Assembly: GCA_050943475.1 (NCBI GenBank)
Contig: JBMNPF010000005.1
Location: 1-64,000 of the forward strand
DNA: 64,000 nucleotides
DNA from: Metaruminococcus_A sp050943475
Lineage (GTDB): Bacteria; Bacillota; Clostridia; Oscillospirales; Ruminococcaceae
Direction: 5' to 3'
Position numbers and translations under genes: made by a program. Below are positions 1-7,743 of this stretch, piece by piece. The notes below the pieces were generated by a model. That model worked only from the letters and a program-made list of their open reading frames with translations. It was not told the origin of the DNA and did not search any database. Positions within the stretch are counted from its first letter, which is position 1; each line of letters opens with the position of its first letter.

Positions 1-2
1 CA

Positions 3-980
3 CAGGGTACGCCGATTTCGGCTGACACCATGAATCCAATCGTGGATACCGTCAATGAACATACGGAGGACAATACTATCCATATTACAGCAGAAGAACG
101 AGAAAAATGGAATGGTTATGCCCTCCCAAACCTGTTATTAAACCCGGACTTTGGTGTGAACCAGCGTGGCAAAACAAGCTACTCGGCAAACTCAACTGTC
201 TATACCTACGACCGGTGGCTGACCGCATACGCAACCGTCACCCGCGAGGCCAATACCTCGCCCGCCCCCGTCCCGTATATGGCAAAATGCGTGTTTCAAA
301 ACTTAAACTGGCCAAACTTTGGCCAGACACTTGAACATTACAGCCAGTATGTCGGCAAAGCCCTTACCGTTCGTTTCTGGATAAAAGGGCTGCCCGGGAC
401 AAGCTCGGTTACGCTGTTTATGGGAGACTCCCTTTACAACATCCCCCTCACCGGGGACTGGCAGGAGGTCACCCGCACCTTTGACCCGGTGACTGAGGGC
501 ACGGTCAGTTTTTCCAGAAAGGGACTTTTGCTCCAATCTTCTGTTGTAAGTCCAGTTGCCGGAACTGGCTTTTACCTCGCCGCGCCGCAGCTGGTGTATG
601 GTTCTTTTGCGGGCGTCTACATTCCGCCCAACCCGGCAGAGGAGCTTTTGAAGTGCCAGCGGTATTACTACGTGAGCAGCAACAACCGCATTTACGGTTA
701 CACAAACGCAACCAACGAAATCAGTAAAACCGTTTACCCAACCGTTGCCCTTCCAGCAGCGATGCGTACTGTCCCAACGGTCACCATGCCGACAAACGGT
801 GTGACCATCCGTGCGGCAGGCAAGGACGTGCACCTGGTTTCCATTGAGGGGGTTTATCTCAGTGACCGGGAACTGAGCCTTGACGCAACGGCAGACGCCG
901 CCATTGGAAACCGGCAGACCATTTCCGGCTGGTTTGACACGACGAATCCAACTACATTTGACGCGGAGATTTACCAATAG
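3..980 (+). CDS. Phage tail/appendage protein, C-terminal part (5' end outside window)
   Basis: The frame is open from the first bases of the window, so the first visible ATG (position 30) is probably internal. The opening residues (GTPISADTMN) resemble the junction between the N-terminal attachment part and the distal part of tail fibre or appendage proteins. After a NLLLNPDFGVNQRG stretch the protein is rich in beta-strand, like a carbohydrate-binding jelly-roll domain, which fits host-surface recognition. It is followed at once by the XhlA-like and holin genes. The role as receptor-binding or baseplate-distal protein is inferred from position and fold-like features; I recognise no catalytic motif. 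Confidence 0.6.
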   Translation, partial: QGTPISADTMNPIVDTVNEHTEDNTIHITAEEREKWNGYALPNLLLNPDFGVNQRGKTSYSANSTVYTYDRWLTAYATVTREANTSPAPVPYMAKCVFQNLNWPNFGQTLEHYSQYVGKALTVRFWIKGLPGTSSVTLFMGDSLYNIPLTGDWQEVTRTFDPVTEGTVSFSRKGLLLQSSVVSPVAGTGFYLAAPQLVYGSFAGVYIPPNPAEELLKCQRYYYVSSNNRIYGYTNATNEISKTVYPTVALPAAMRTVPTVTMPTNGVTIRAAGKDVHLVSIEGVYLSDRELSLDATADAAIGNRQTISGWFDTTNPTTFDAEIYQ

Positions 981-993
981 GAGGACTTTCAAT

Positions 994-1383
994 GTGGAAG
1001 AAAATGAAAAGCTCTTAATTGAAACGGTGCAGCGTGCAAAGTCAAACCAGCGCAGGATTGAAGAGCTGGAAAGCCGGGTGGAAGAACATCATGCGCTGGG
1101 AGTACCGGTCAAGCTGGAATCGGTTGAGGAAAAGGTAAACAGGCTGGAAAGAAGCGTTTCTGAAATCCACACCCTGAGCCTGTCCGTGTCCAAGCTGGCA
1201 AACAACATGGAACAGATGCTGGAAGAACAGCGGGAGCAGCGGAAAGATATTGATGTTCTGAAAAATGAGCCTTCGGAGCGTTGGAACAGCATGAAGCGCA
1301 CGGCATTCACAGCGGTTATTTCCACCATTTCGGGGGCGTTGGCGGTGGGGCTTGTCACGCTGCTTGCAAACTTTGTGAAGTAA
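994..1383 (+). CDS. xhlA: XhlA-like phage protein (coiled coil plus C-terminal membrane anchor)
   Basis: The GTG at 994 was chosen because a good ribosome site (AGGAGGA) sits about eight bases upstream; the overlapping ATG at 992 leads to a very short frame. The 129-residue product has a long charged coiled coil (roughly residues 10-95, heptad-like Glu/Leu/Arg pattern) and one hydrophobic segment near the C-terminus (TAVISTISGALAVGLVTLL). This is the layout of the haemolysin XhlA family, membrane-associated accessory proteins of phage lysis modules. The holin gene follows 17 bases later. Confidence 0.7.
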   Translation: MEENEKLLIETVQRAKSNQRRIEELESRVEEHHALGVPVKLESVEEKVNRLERSVSEIHTLSLSVSKLANNMEQMLEEQREQRKDIDVLKNEPSERWNSMKRTAFTAVISTISGALAVGLVTLLANFVK

Positions 1384-1400
1384 GAGAGGAGAGACAAAAG

Positions 1401-1691
1401 ATGAGCATTATGGACTACATTAAGCCGGAGTTAATACCGGTGGCGCTGGCCTGTTACATTTTGGGTGCGGCGCTGAAAGCGACGACTTTGGTAAAGGACA
1501 AGTACATCCCGCTGCTTCTAGGGGGCTTCTCGGTGGTGGTTTGCGCCGTCTATGTCTGTGCAACGTCCAGCCTGCTGGTTCCGCAGGACTGGCTGCTGGC
1601 GCTGTTCACAGCGGTTGTGCAGGGGATTTTGCTTGCTGGGGCGAGCACCTATGTCAACCAGCTGCTCAAGCAGAGTGGGAAAGAGGAGTAG
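1401..1691 (+). CDS. Phage holin (two to three membrane segments)
   Basis: The 96-residue protein begins with a short polar N-terminus, then has hydrophobic segments near residues 10-25, 38-55 and 65-88, and ends in a charged tail (LLKQSGKEE). Size, membrane layout and place between the XhlA-like gene and the endolysin fit the small holins of Firmicutes phages, which permeabilise the membrane so that the endolysin reaches the wall. A strong ribosome site (GAGAGGAGAG) precedes the ATG. The family name is from the overall pattern, as holins share little sequence. Confidence 0.75.
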   Translation: MSIMDYIKPELIPVALACYILGAALKATTLVKDKYIPLLLGGFSVVVCAVYVCATSSLLVPQDWLLALFTAVVQGILLAGASTYVNQLLKQSGKEE

Positions 1692-1726
1692 CAGGCCATG
1701 TTTTATGACAAACCGAGGGAGGATAA

Positions 1727-2764
1727 ATGATTATGGCATACAAAGGGATAGACGTATCAAAATACCAAGGGGAAATTGACTGGGAAAAGGTGAAAGCAGA
1801 CGGCGTTGAGTTCGCTATCATTCGTGCCGGATATGGGCGTGAGTTGAGCCAAAAAGACCTGTATTTTGAATCAAACTACGAGGGCGCGAAAGCTGCCGGT
1901 TTACAGGTCGGCACCTACTGGTACTCCTACGCGGAAAGCGCAGAGGACGCAAAGCAGGAAGCATCCGCCTTTTTAACATCGGTTTCCGGCAAAGCCTTTG
2001 ACCTGCCGGTTTACTACGACGTGGAGGAAAATACACAGGCACAGAAAGGCCGGGGATTTGTCACCAGCTGTATTCTAGCCTTTACCAATGAGGTGAAAAA
2101 AGCCGGTTATGCGGCGGGGGTTTACGCCAACACAAACTGGCTCAAAAACTACATTGATTTGGACAAGCTGGGTGGCATGAGTATCTGGAAAGCCGACTGG
2201 AGCCAAGAGCCGGATGAGGCCATTGCCTGTGACATCCACCAATACACTTCAAACGGAAGTGTAAACGGTATTTCCGGCCGGTGTGATATGAATACCGGAT
2301 ATGCAGATTTTTGCAAAATTCCGAACGAACCGGCTTTTTCCTACGACGTATTTTACCGGGTGCGGACCAAAGCCCACGGCTGGCTTTCTCAGGTAAAAAA
2401 CCTCGATGATTACGCCGGATGGAAGGACAGCCCGATAACGGATATTGCGGTGAAGGCTTCGGCGGGCTCGGTGAAATACCGGGTGCATGTCAAAGGCGGG
2501 GACTGGCTGCCGTATGTGACGGGGTACGACGTAAACGAGGGCAAAAACGGCTACGCGGGCAATGGCAAACCGATTGACGCGGTGGAAATCTACTACTACA
2601 CGCCGGAGGGGGTAAAACCCGCGAAAAAGGCGAAGTACCGTGTTGCGCCGGTTGGAAAGGACTATTACAGCTGGCAGGTTGACAATGAGAAAACGAACGG
2701 CCAGGACGGGTATGCCGGGGTGTTTGGCAGAGAGATTGCGAAGTTGCAGATTATAGTGGAGTAA
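1727..2764 (+). CDS. GH25 endolysin with two C-terminal wall-binding repeats
   Basis: This muramidase should cleave the MurNAc-GlcNAc bond of peptidoglycan at the end of the phage cycle. The N-terminal 200 residues show the GH25 hallmarks KGIDVSKYQGEIDW, a central YYDVEEN acidic motif and WKADWS. Residues about 205-345 hold two related repeats of the type YRV..GWL..V...DYAG / YRVHVKGGDWLPYV, each with conserved Tyr, Trp and Gly, probably cell-wall binding. There is no signal peptide, as expected for a holin-dependent lysin. GGAGG precedes the ATG. Confidence 0.92.
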   Translation: MIMAYKGIDVSKYQGEIDWEKVKADGVEFAIIRAGYGRELSQKDLYFESNYEGAKAAGLQVGTYWYSYAESAEDAKQEASAFLTSVSGKAFDLPVYYDVEENTQAQKGRGFVTSCILAFTNEVKKAGYAAGVYANTNWLKNYIDLDKLGGMSIWKADWSQEPDEAIACDIHQYTSNGSVNGISGRCDMNTGYADFCKIPNEPAFSYDVFYRVRTKAHGWLSQVKNLDDYAGWKDSPITDIAVKASAGSVKYRVHVKGGDWLPYVTGYDVNEGKNGYAGNGKPIDAVEIYYYTPEGVKPAKKAKYRVAPVGKDYYSWQVDNEKTNGQDGYAGVFGREIAKLQIIVE

Positions 2765-2801
2765 AAAGGATCAGCGGCTTGTTTGATAAAAAATCATTTT
2801 A

Positions 2802-2951
2802 GGGAATCTGCCGTAGAAACCTGAGAGGGCCGCAGCCTGGAGAGGCTCCTGCGGGATTCTCGCGATAACGTGCTGTTAAGCGGCATGAACTATCCGTGAT
2901 AGTGTTGTATCTGTTGGCTATGTACTGGGAATACAACCCCGGCAGATTCTC
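2802..2951 (+). ncRNA. Candidate structured RNA closed by a 10-12 bp stem
   Basis: The gene-free stretch after the endolysin folds by eye into a multi-branched structure. GAATCTGCCG (2804-2813) pairs perfectly with CGGCAGATTC (2940-2949) as the closing stem, extendable by two more pairs. Inside are CCGCAG/CTGCGG (2830-2835/2849-2854), ACTATC/GATAGT (2889-2894/2898-2903) and GTTGTAT/ATACAAC (2904-2910/2931-2937). I do not recognise the family. It may be a phage RNA, or structure linked to recombination at the adjacent attachment site. The strand is assumed from the neighbouring genes. Confidence 0.4.
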
Positions 2952-3015
2952 ATAGAGGGCCTGCTATTCAATTAAAGCCTTCGGTGCTTGAAAAAGGCGT
3001 TGACCTTTTACTTGC

Positions 3016-3618
3016 ATGAAAGTTATTTGCACTTGTAAATTAACTCTACGGATGAAAAAGAAAATTGTAATCGGATGGTATCATCTCTTTTTAGAATTTG
3101 GCGGTCCGGATGGTGAGCTCGCAGCATCTATGCGTTACCTTTCCCAGCGTTATTCCATGCCCTACAAAAAAGTGGCTGGGATATTAACCGATATTGGCAC
3201 GGAAGAACTGGCTCATATGGAAATGGTGTCAGCTATTGTGGCACAGCTCACGAAAAATTTGACAATTAAACAGATTAAAGAATCGGGTTTTGACACCTAT
3301 TTTGTTGATCATACAGTTGGGTTATGGCCGCAGGCAGCGTCTGGCGCTGCATTTACAGCAAATTATTTCCAATCCAAAGGGGATGCGATTACGGATCTGT
3401 CGGAGGATATGGCAGCAGAGCAAAAAGCCCGCACGACCTATGACAACATTATTCGGTTGGTAGATGATCCGGACGTATTAAAGCCCATTAAGTTCCTGCG
3501 CGAGCGGGAAATTGTGCATTACCAGCGCTTTGGTGAAGCGCTCCGGAATGTGCAGGATGAACTTAATTCCAAAAACTTTTACGCGTTTAATCCGGAGTTT
3601 GATCGGAAGACAAAATAG
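3016..3618 (+). pseudogene. cotJC: cotJC 3' part (spore coat manganese-catalase family), 5' end replaced by prophage
   Basis: From residue 29 (GGPDGELAASMRYLSQRYSM, codons from about 3100) the frame matches clostridial CotJC to its natural end (SKNFYAFNPEFD). All presumed manganese ligands are present: GPDGE, TEELAHME, EDMAAEQ and REIVHYQRF. The first 28 residues are unrelated to the usual MWVYEKKLQYPV-type start, and no ribosome site precedes 3016 or the internal ATG at 3052. I infer that prophage insertion separated the gene from its promoter and first ~30 codons. Precise excision would restore it. CotJC is a mother-cell spore coat protein; its usual partners cotJA and cotJB would lie beyond the prophage. 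Confidence 0.85.
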
Positions 3619-3703
3619 TTGTCGGTTCCCGTAGCATACGTAAAAATCTTGTTAAACGCTGCAATTCCAATGCTTTTCAAAATTAAGAATGGCTTATAAA
3701 GAC

Positions 3704-3745
3704 AAACAGTCTGTTCTACCTTTTCGGCAGAACAGACTGTTTTTT
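3704..3745 (+). terminator. Rho-independent terminator after cotJC
   Basis: AAACAGTCTGTTCT (3704-3717) pairs perfectly with AGAACAGACTGTTT (3729-3742), with an 11-base loop and a following T run. It ends the cotJC transcript about 85 bases after the stop codon. Confidence 0.9.
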
Positions 3746-3846
3746 ATGAGATGCCGCTATGCCCGAATGAAATGGTTTGTTTAAGTACAGCTTAAAAGCA
3801 GCCCCCCTAGCTTTCACCGGGAGCTGTTTTGAACGACGTATTGCAT

Positions 3847-4515
3847 TTACTGGCAGGTTGGACAAGCGGTATAACCCTCATGTTGCGCGTATGCAATATT
3901 GAAAGCGCGGAAAGTATCCATATCCGCCAGTTCAGGGCAGTCATAATTGTGGTAATTTGTATCGCCACTGGGGATAATGACAATAAAGTCATTCAAAAAG
4001 TCGGCTTTTTCAATGGAATTGGGATCAATGTCTTCATAATCCTCCAACTGCGTCTCATAATCGTTGATGAGAATAGTTTGATCTGAAATGGTTTGCTCTT
4101 TATCTACCAACTCAGCTTTTAATCCCTTGATGGACAGCAGTTCAACAACACTGACACCAATTAATAGAACAACGACTGCGCAGGCGGCAATAAACAGAAC
4201 TAAAAACTTGTTTAGAGGCTTTTTGGCCCTTGGCGGCTGTGCAGCGGCAGGATTCGGCGGAGCAACTGGCATGTTGTGCAGAGCCGGGCCTGGTACAGGT
4301 TGCTGTATAGAGGGCTGATAAGATTGAACGGGGGAAGGGGAAACAGGTGTAGACACGGCGGGCTGTGCCGCTGGCTCCGACGGAGCAGAGACAGACGTGG
4401 ATTTCTGTACTGGTTCGGACATAGGCTGCGACTGCGGCGCGACACGGCTGCCGCACTGTTCACAGAAAATACTTCCGTCGGGAAGCTGTTTACCGCATGC
4501 TGGACAAATTAACAT
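3847..4515 (-). CDS. Zinc-ribbon membrane protein with C-terminal Cys/His cluster
   Basis: The N-terminus is a zinc ribbon (MLICPACGKQLPDG then FCEQCGS). A Pro/Ser/Gln-rich linker follows (about 30-95), then a single membrane segment (about 103-125) and a short coiled coil (AELVDKEQTISDQTIL region). The C-terminal 40 residues carry HNYDCPEL and ACPTCQ, which looks like a second metal site. The N-terminal ribbon would face the cytoplasm and the tail domain the outside. AAGGAGGAG lies upstream of the ATG. No function is recognised; proteins of this build are common sensors or scaffolds in Clostridia. Confidence 0.75.
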   Translation of the reverse strand: MLICPACGKQLPDGSIFCEQCGSRVAPQSQPMSEPVQKSTSVSAPSEPAAQPAVSTPVSPSPVQSYQPSIQQPVPGPALHNMPVAPPNPAAAQPPRAKKPLNKFLVLFIAACAVVVLLIGVSVVELLSIKGLKAELVDKEQTISDQTILINDYETQLEDYEDIDPNSIEKADFLNDFIVIIPSGDTNYHNYDCPELADMDTFRAFNIAYAQHEGYTACPTCQ

Positions 4516-4833
4516 AAAAAACTCCTCCTTCGATTCAATAGAAATCGTTATGGTTAAATAAAATTATTTAGAAAAGATAAAACCGATATGCCGGTACATT
4601 TTCACCGAACCACAGTGAGAAAAAATACACGCCATGGGCGTTTTAAACGTTATGATTTAAAAAGAGCGCCATTGTGTGACGGTTTGCAAACTGGAAAGCG
4701 TTTATAGAGCTGAAAAAGAGATTGTGCAGGGAATGCCATTGTTGATGGTGAATTCTGGGCTGAAATATGGAATTTTACCTGGTGATAGGGATTGCCGTGC
4801 ATACAGGGTGCCAACTCCGCTCTGCGCATGCAA
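4516..4833. other. Intergenic stretch, no gene supported
   Basis: About 318 bases between two minus-strand genes. The part near 4516-4560 should hold the leader of the zinc-ribbon gene. I see no convincing frame with a ribosome site, no RNA fold and no clear terminator. Confidence 0.5.
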
Positions 4834-5166
4834 CTAAACTTTACCATATTTGTATTTGATGTACTCAACAAACTGCTTTACTTCTTGAAAAGCGTCGTCG
4901 TTGATCTCGCCCCCGAAAAGTGCAAGCCGAAGGTCCCTCTCTGAAAGAAGACGGCCATTATCTGGCGCAAGTCTTTCATTTGAGTAACCCAACAAATAGT
5001 CTGTTGAGACGCTGAAGTATTGGGCGAGCTTTACCAGATTGTGATTATCTATTTTGTATTTTCCGGTTTCCCAGCCGGACAACGCCGCTTGGGTGACACC
5101 CAAATAGCGCGCAACGTCCTGCTGGCTGTCGCCGTGCTCCTTGCGCAATTCCCGCAAACGCTTCAC
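4834..5166 (-). CDS. Cro/CI-family HTH transcriptional regulator
   Basis: A 110-residue protein with an XRE-type helix-turn-helix at residues 1-58 (KEHGDSQQDVARYLGVTQAALSGWETGKYKI, LAQYFSVSTDYLLGY) and a short C-terminal helical tail, probably for dimerisation. Its upstream region holds two related AT-rich palindromes that are good candidates for its own operators, so autoregulation is likely. It could be a prophage remnant or a host stress regulator; no phage gene lies beside it. Confidence 0.85.
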   Translation of the reverse strand: MKRLRELRKEHGDSQQDVARYLGVTQAALSGWETGKYKIDNHNLVKLAQYFSVSTDYLLGYSNERLAPDNGRLLSERDLRLALFGGEINDDAFQEVKQFVEYIKYKYGKV

Positions 5167-5184
5167 AATGATTCCCCCCTTTCA

Positions 5185-5295
5185 ATAACTAATATAAGTT
5201 ATACTGATGGAAAAGTAAAGGGGATTTGTCAACTTTTTTGGTAAATCTGTCAGAAAGTGACAGATGATGTCCCGGATATAATAAGTAATACTTAT
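5185..5295. promoter_or_regulatory. Candidate operator pair for the upstream-facing HTH regulator
   Basis: ATAACT-AATATA-AGTTAT (5185-5202) is a perfect inverted repeat just ahead of the regulator start. ATAAGTA-A-TACTTAT (5281-5295) is a second perfect palindrome about 95 bases away. The two share the element ATAAGT(T/A)ATACT (5194-5205 and 5281-5292). Shared palindromic elements beside an XRE-type gene suggest operators; binding is inferred. Confidence 0.5.
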
Positions 5296-5542
5296 ATTTT
5301 TCTCAAAGCTTATATTCTGCTAGAAAACAGCGGGCATTTGGATTGAGCAAACGGCTATAAGATGTGCCATCAAATACAATATCATTATATATCGTATCGA
5401 CGCTTTTTCGTTTCTGGTTCTTCTTGCGAGGAAACAATAGTTATGTTATGTTTCTAAATGCGTTCACCTGTTATTTCTGCTTGTTCTTTATGAGGAATGC
5501 AGTCTGGTTTTAGGAGCATGCTAATAAGGGAAGGTAGTGCTG

Positions 5543-5746
5543 GTGAAAGCAATGTGCGGGTGCTGTAAACACGCTGGCAAGGTTGTTGGGTACCATAAAG
5601 AAAAACGCGGTAGGCGCTTCCTGCTTCTGAGATGTACAAAATACGATCGTGTTGTACAGCATGATGAAATTTGCCGGAACTTTGAAACCGAAAGCGGGCG
5701 GCAGTTGAAAGCGCGTTCAATGGGGTTCGGTGAGCATAAGGAATAA
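5543..5746 (+). CDS. Small Cys-rich protein, possible metal-binding knuckle
   Basis: This 67-residue frame holds CGCCKH, a lone Cys in LLLRCTKYD and VQHDEICRNFE. The spacing resembles small clostridial proteins of the CxxCKH...C...V..D..CxNFE type, whose cysteines probably bind zinc or iron. The GTG at 5543 has GGGAAGG eight bases upstream; the GTG at 5537 is too close to it, and an ATG at 5552 is also possible. Function unknown. The long region around it has little else, so this is a moderate-confidence gene. Confidence 0.5.
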   Translation: MKAMCGCCKHAGKVVGYHKEKRGRRFLLLRCTKYDRVVQHDEICRNFETESGRQLKARSMGFGEHKE

Positions 5747-5807
5747 ACAGATCAACATAAGAAATATTCGCATTGGAACAATATGTGCTATCGGCGTATC
5801 AATATTG

Positions 5808-5850
5808 ATTCAGCAGGCTTTGCTGTCAAGCAGAATTTGCTGAATTTTTT
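5808..5850 (+). terminator. Candidate terminator after the small Cys-rich gene
   Basis: ATTCAGCA (5808-5815) pairs with TGCTGAAT (5838-5845), followed by a T run to 5850. The inner GCTTTGCTGTCAAGC can form a second short stem. Confidence 0.6.
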
Positions 5851-6040
5851 ATGAGTTGCCGTTCGGCATACAACCAATACGGAGTTTAGCCCGGTTTATG
5901 TAAGAACTGTCCTGAGCGAGTGGCCTGCCGGTGTAGCTTTGGGTGGGACACGAGCCGGGCAGACAAAACGAAGAGTGGAATGAGGGACAAAACCGCATTT
6001 TTGAAAGGAAGACAGCGTAGGCAGCAGAGCTTTCATTACG

Positions 6041-6075
6041 AAAAAGGCAGGCGTTATAAAAGCGCCTGCCTTTTT
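6041..6075. terminator. Bidirectional terminator, 3' of the ferredoxin gene
   Basis: AAAAAGGCAGGCG (6041-6053) faces CGCCTGCCTTTTT (6063-6075) around a nine-base loop. With A and T runs on both sides it can end the minus-strand ferredoxin transcript and any plus-strand transcript. The remaining 5850-6040 stretch holds nothing I can support. Confidence 0.9.
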
Positions 6076-6109
6076 CTGATGTTCATTTTTGCTATTGCAT
6101 CTTGGAAAT

Positions 6110-6811
6110 TTATCTTTCCAAAACTCGGCCGTCGGTGGAAATAACAATGACCTGCCACGGCAAAAATTTACCGCTCGCCTGAAGAGCGCGTTTTACCGCG
6201 TTTTCCAGTCCCCCGCAGCATGGTACCTCCATCCGCACAATGGTAACGCTTTTAATTTCATTCTGCCGGATAATTTCTGTGAGCTTTTCCGCGTAGTCGC
6301 CTTCATCGAGCTTGGGGCATCCGATCAAGGTCACATGGTTCTTGATGAACCGTTTGTGGAAATCTCCGCAGGCGAAGGCCGTGCAATCCGCCGCAACCAG
6401 AAGATTTGCCCCGTTAAAGTAAGGCGCATTGATTGGAACCAATTTGATCTGCACCGGCCATTGGGTCAATTCACTCTGGACAAAAGTGCTTGGTGAACTT
6501 TCTTCGGCCTGTGGGCGAAAAATCTGCTTGGATTGGGTGCCGGGGCAGCCGCAGGGAAGTGAACCGTCTGCCTTGGCCGCTTGCGCCGCCTTCACTGCTT
6601 CCGCGTCATAAGCGGGCGCTTCCCGTTCTTCAAAGGTAATGGCTTCGGTCGGGCAGGCTGGCAAACAATCACCAAGGCCGTCACAGTAATCTTCGCGCAG
6701 CAGTTTTGCCTTGCCGTCTACCATCCCAATGGCGCCCTCGTGACACGCTTCAGCACAGAGGCCGCAGCCAATGCATTTTTCTTGGTCTATTTTAATAATT
6801 TTTCGTTTCAT
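6110..6811 (-). CDS. Two-[4Fe-4S] ferredoxin-domain protein
   Basis: The start at 6811 gives MKRKIIKIDQEKCIGCGLC with GGGAGG upstream; the longer frame upstream lacks such a site. Two cluster motifs follow, CIGCGLCAEAC and CDGLGDCLPACP (residues about 13-50). The remaining ~170 residues form a separate domain with conserved cysteines (LPCGCPG, ADCTAFACGDFH, LIGCPKLDE, EVPCCGG). Ferredoxin proteins of this build occur beside Crp/Fnr regulators and redox enzymes in Clostridia. The divergent Crp/Fnr gene and the hydrogenase downstream suggest one redox-controlled group. The exact electron partner is unknown. Confidence 0.85.
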   Translation of the reverse strand: MKRKIIKIDQEKCIGCGLCAEACHEGAIGMVDGKAKLLREDYCDGLGDCLPACPTEAITFEEREAPAYDAEAVKAAQAAKADGSLPCGCPGTQSKQIFRPQAEESSPSTFVQSELTQWPVQIKLVPINAPYFNGANLLVAADCTAFACGDFHKRFIKNHVTLIGCPKLDEGDYAEKLTEIIRQNEIKSVTIVRMEVPCCGGLENAVKRALQASGKFLPWQVIVISTDGRVLER

Positions 6812-6898
6812 TTCAAAAATCCTCCCTTGCTTTTGTGTATTCATTATAGTATGCTGGAGAAAATAAATCTGTTGGAAATCAAACAAATGGAGCAAGCT

Positions 6899-7585
6899 AT
6901 GAAAAAAGAGGAACAAGCTGCCTGCCTGCACGCGCCCTTGTTTAACGGTTTTACGTTACCGGAACTGGAACAGGCCTTGGCTTGTCTTGCACCGCGCCGC
7001 CAGCAGGCGGAAAAAGAGGAAATTCTTGTGCGCGCGGACGCCCCAGTGCCGGGAATCGGCGTTCTGCTGTCCGGAAGCGCGCGGGTATTTCGGGAGGATT
7101 ATGCCGGCAATCGGGAAATTGTGGCGGCACTAATGCCTGGCGATCTGTTTGCAGAGGTGTTTGTATTTGCCGGACTTGATGTCATGCCGGTCAGTGTAGA
7201 AGCATCTGAAGGCTGTGCGGTTCTCTGGTTTGACGGGGGGAGGATTGCCCACCCCTGTGAGCGTGCCTGCCAATTTCATGGCCGCTTGCTGGAGAATGTG
7301 CTCGGCATTCTGGCGCAAAAAAATTTGATGCAAAACCGCAAGCTGGAGCATTTATCCAAACGCACAACACGGGAAAAGCTGCTCTCTTACCTGGGGGAAC
7401 AGGCGCAGCTTGCCGGCTCTGGCACCTTTACCATTCCCTTTAACCGTCAGCAGCTGGCCGATTATCTTTGCGTGGAGCGCAGTGCTATGTCTGCCGAACT
7501 CAGCCGTCTGCGGGAGGAAGGAATTTTGGAAACTCATCGCAGTGCATTTAAACTTCTTGGCTTTGACAGCGGCTGGATGGAGTGA
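6899..7585 (+). CDS. Crp/Fnr-family transcriptional regulator
   Basis: A cyclic-nucleotide-binding-type beta domain (about residues 15-120, including VLLSGSARVFREDYAGNREI and LMPGDLFAE) is followed by a winged helix (TREKLLSYL, FNRQQLADYLCVERSAMSAELSRLREEGIL). Scattered cysteines occur, but no clear N-terminal Fnr cluster motif. The ATG at 6899 is preferred because a TATAGT -10-like element sits at 6845-6850, which makes an ATG at 6851 too early, and GGAG lies six bases upstream of 6899. It is divergent from the ferredoxin gene and next to the hydrogenase gene, both plausible targets. Confidence 0.88.
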   Translation: MKKEEQAACLHAPLFNGFTLPELEQALACLAPRRQQAEKEEILVRADAPVPGIGVLLSGSARVFREDYAGNREIVAALMPGDLFAEVFVFAGLDVMPVSVEASEGCAVLWFDGGRIAHPCERACQFHGRLLENVLGILAQKNLMQNRKLEHLSKRTTREKLLSYLGEQAQLAGSGTFTIPFNRQQLADYLCVERSAMSAELSRLREEGILETHRSAFKLLGFDSGWME

Positions 7586-7743
7586 CAGCTTCAGTCGGAT
7601 TTGGTCTGCGTTTGAATTGGTGTAGAGCTTCTGCTCCGGCCGCATATCCAAATCGAGCGAAGTGAACACTATGGGTATGTGAAATTTGCTGCGCATGGTA
7701 TACTGTAACAAAAAAACAACATTCCTATAAATGGAGGATGCTT

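Larger units (their letters stand above)
1..3099 (+). mobile_element. Right end of a prophage (lysis module and attachment-site arm)
   Basis: A tail/appendage protein, an XhlA-like protein, a holin and a GH25 endolysin lie in order on one strand, which is the usual end of the late region of a tailed phage. After the endolysin come about 250 bases without a gene, then the reading frame of cotJC resumes without its own N-terminus. I infer that this is the right attachment arm of a prophage inserted in cotJC, on the same strand. The integrase, head and tail genes and the left half of cotJC must lie left of the window. The exact crossover cannot be fixed from one junction. Confidence 0.8.
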
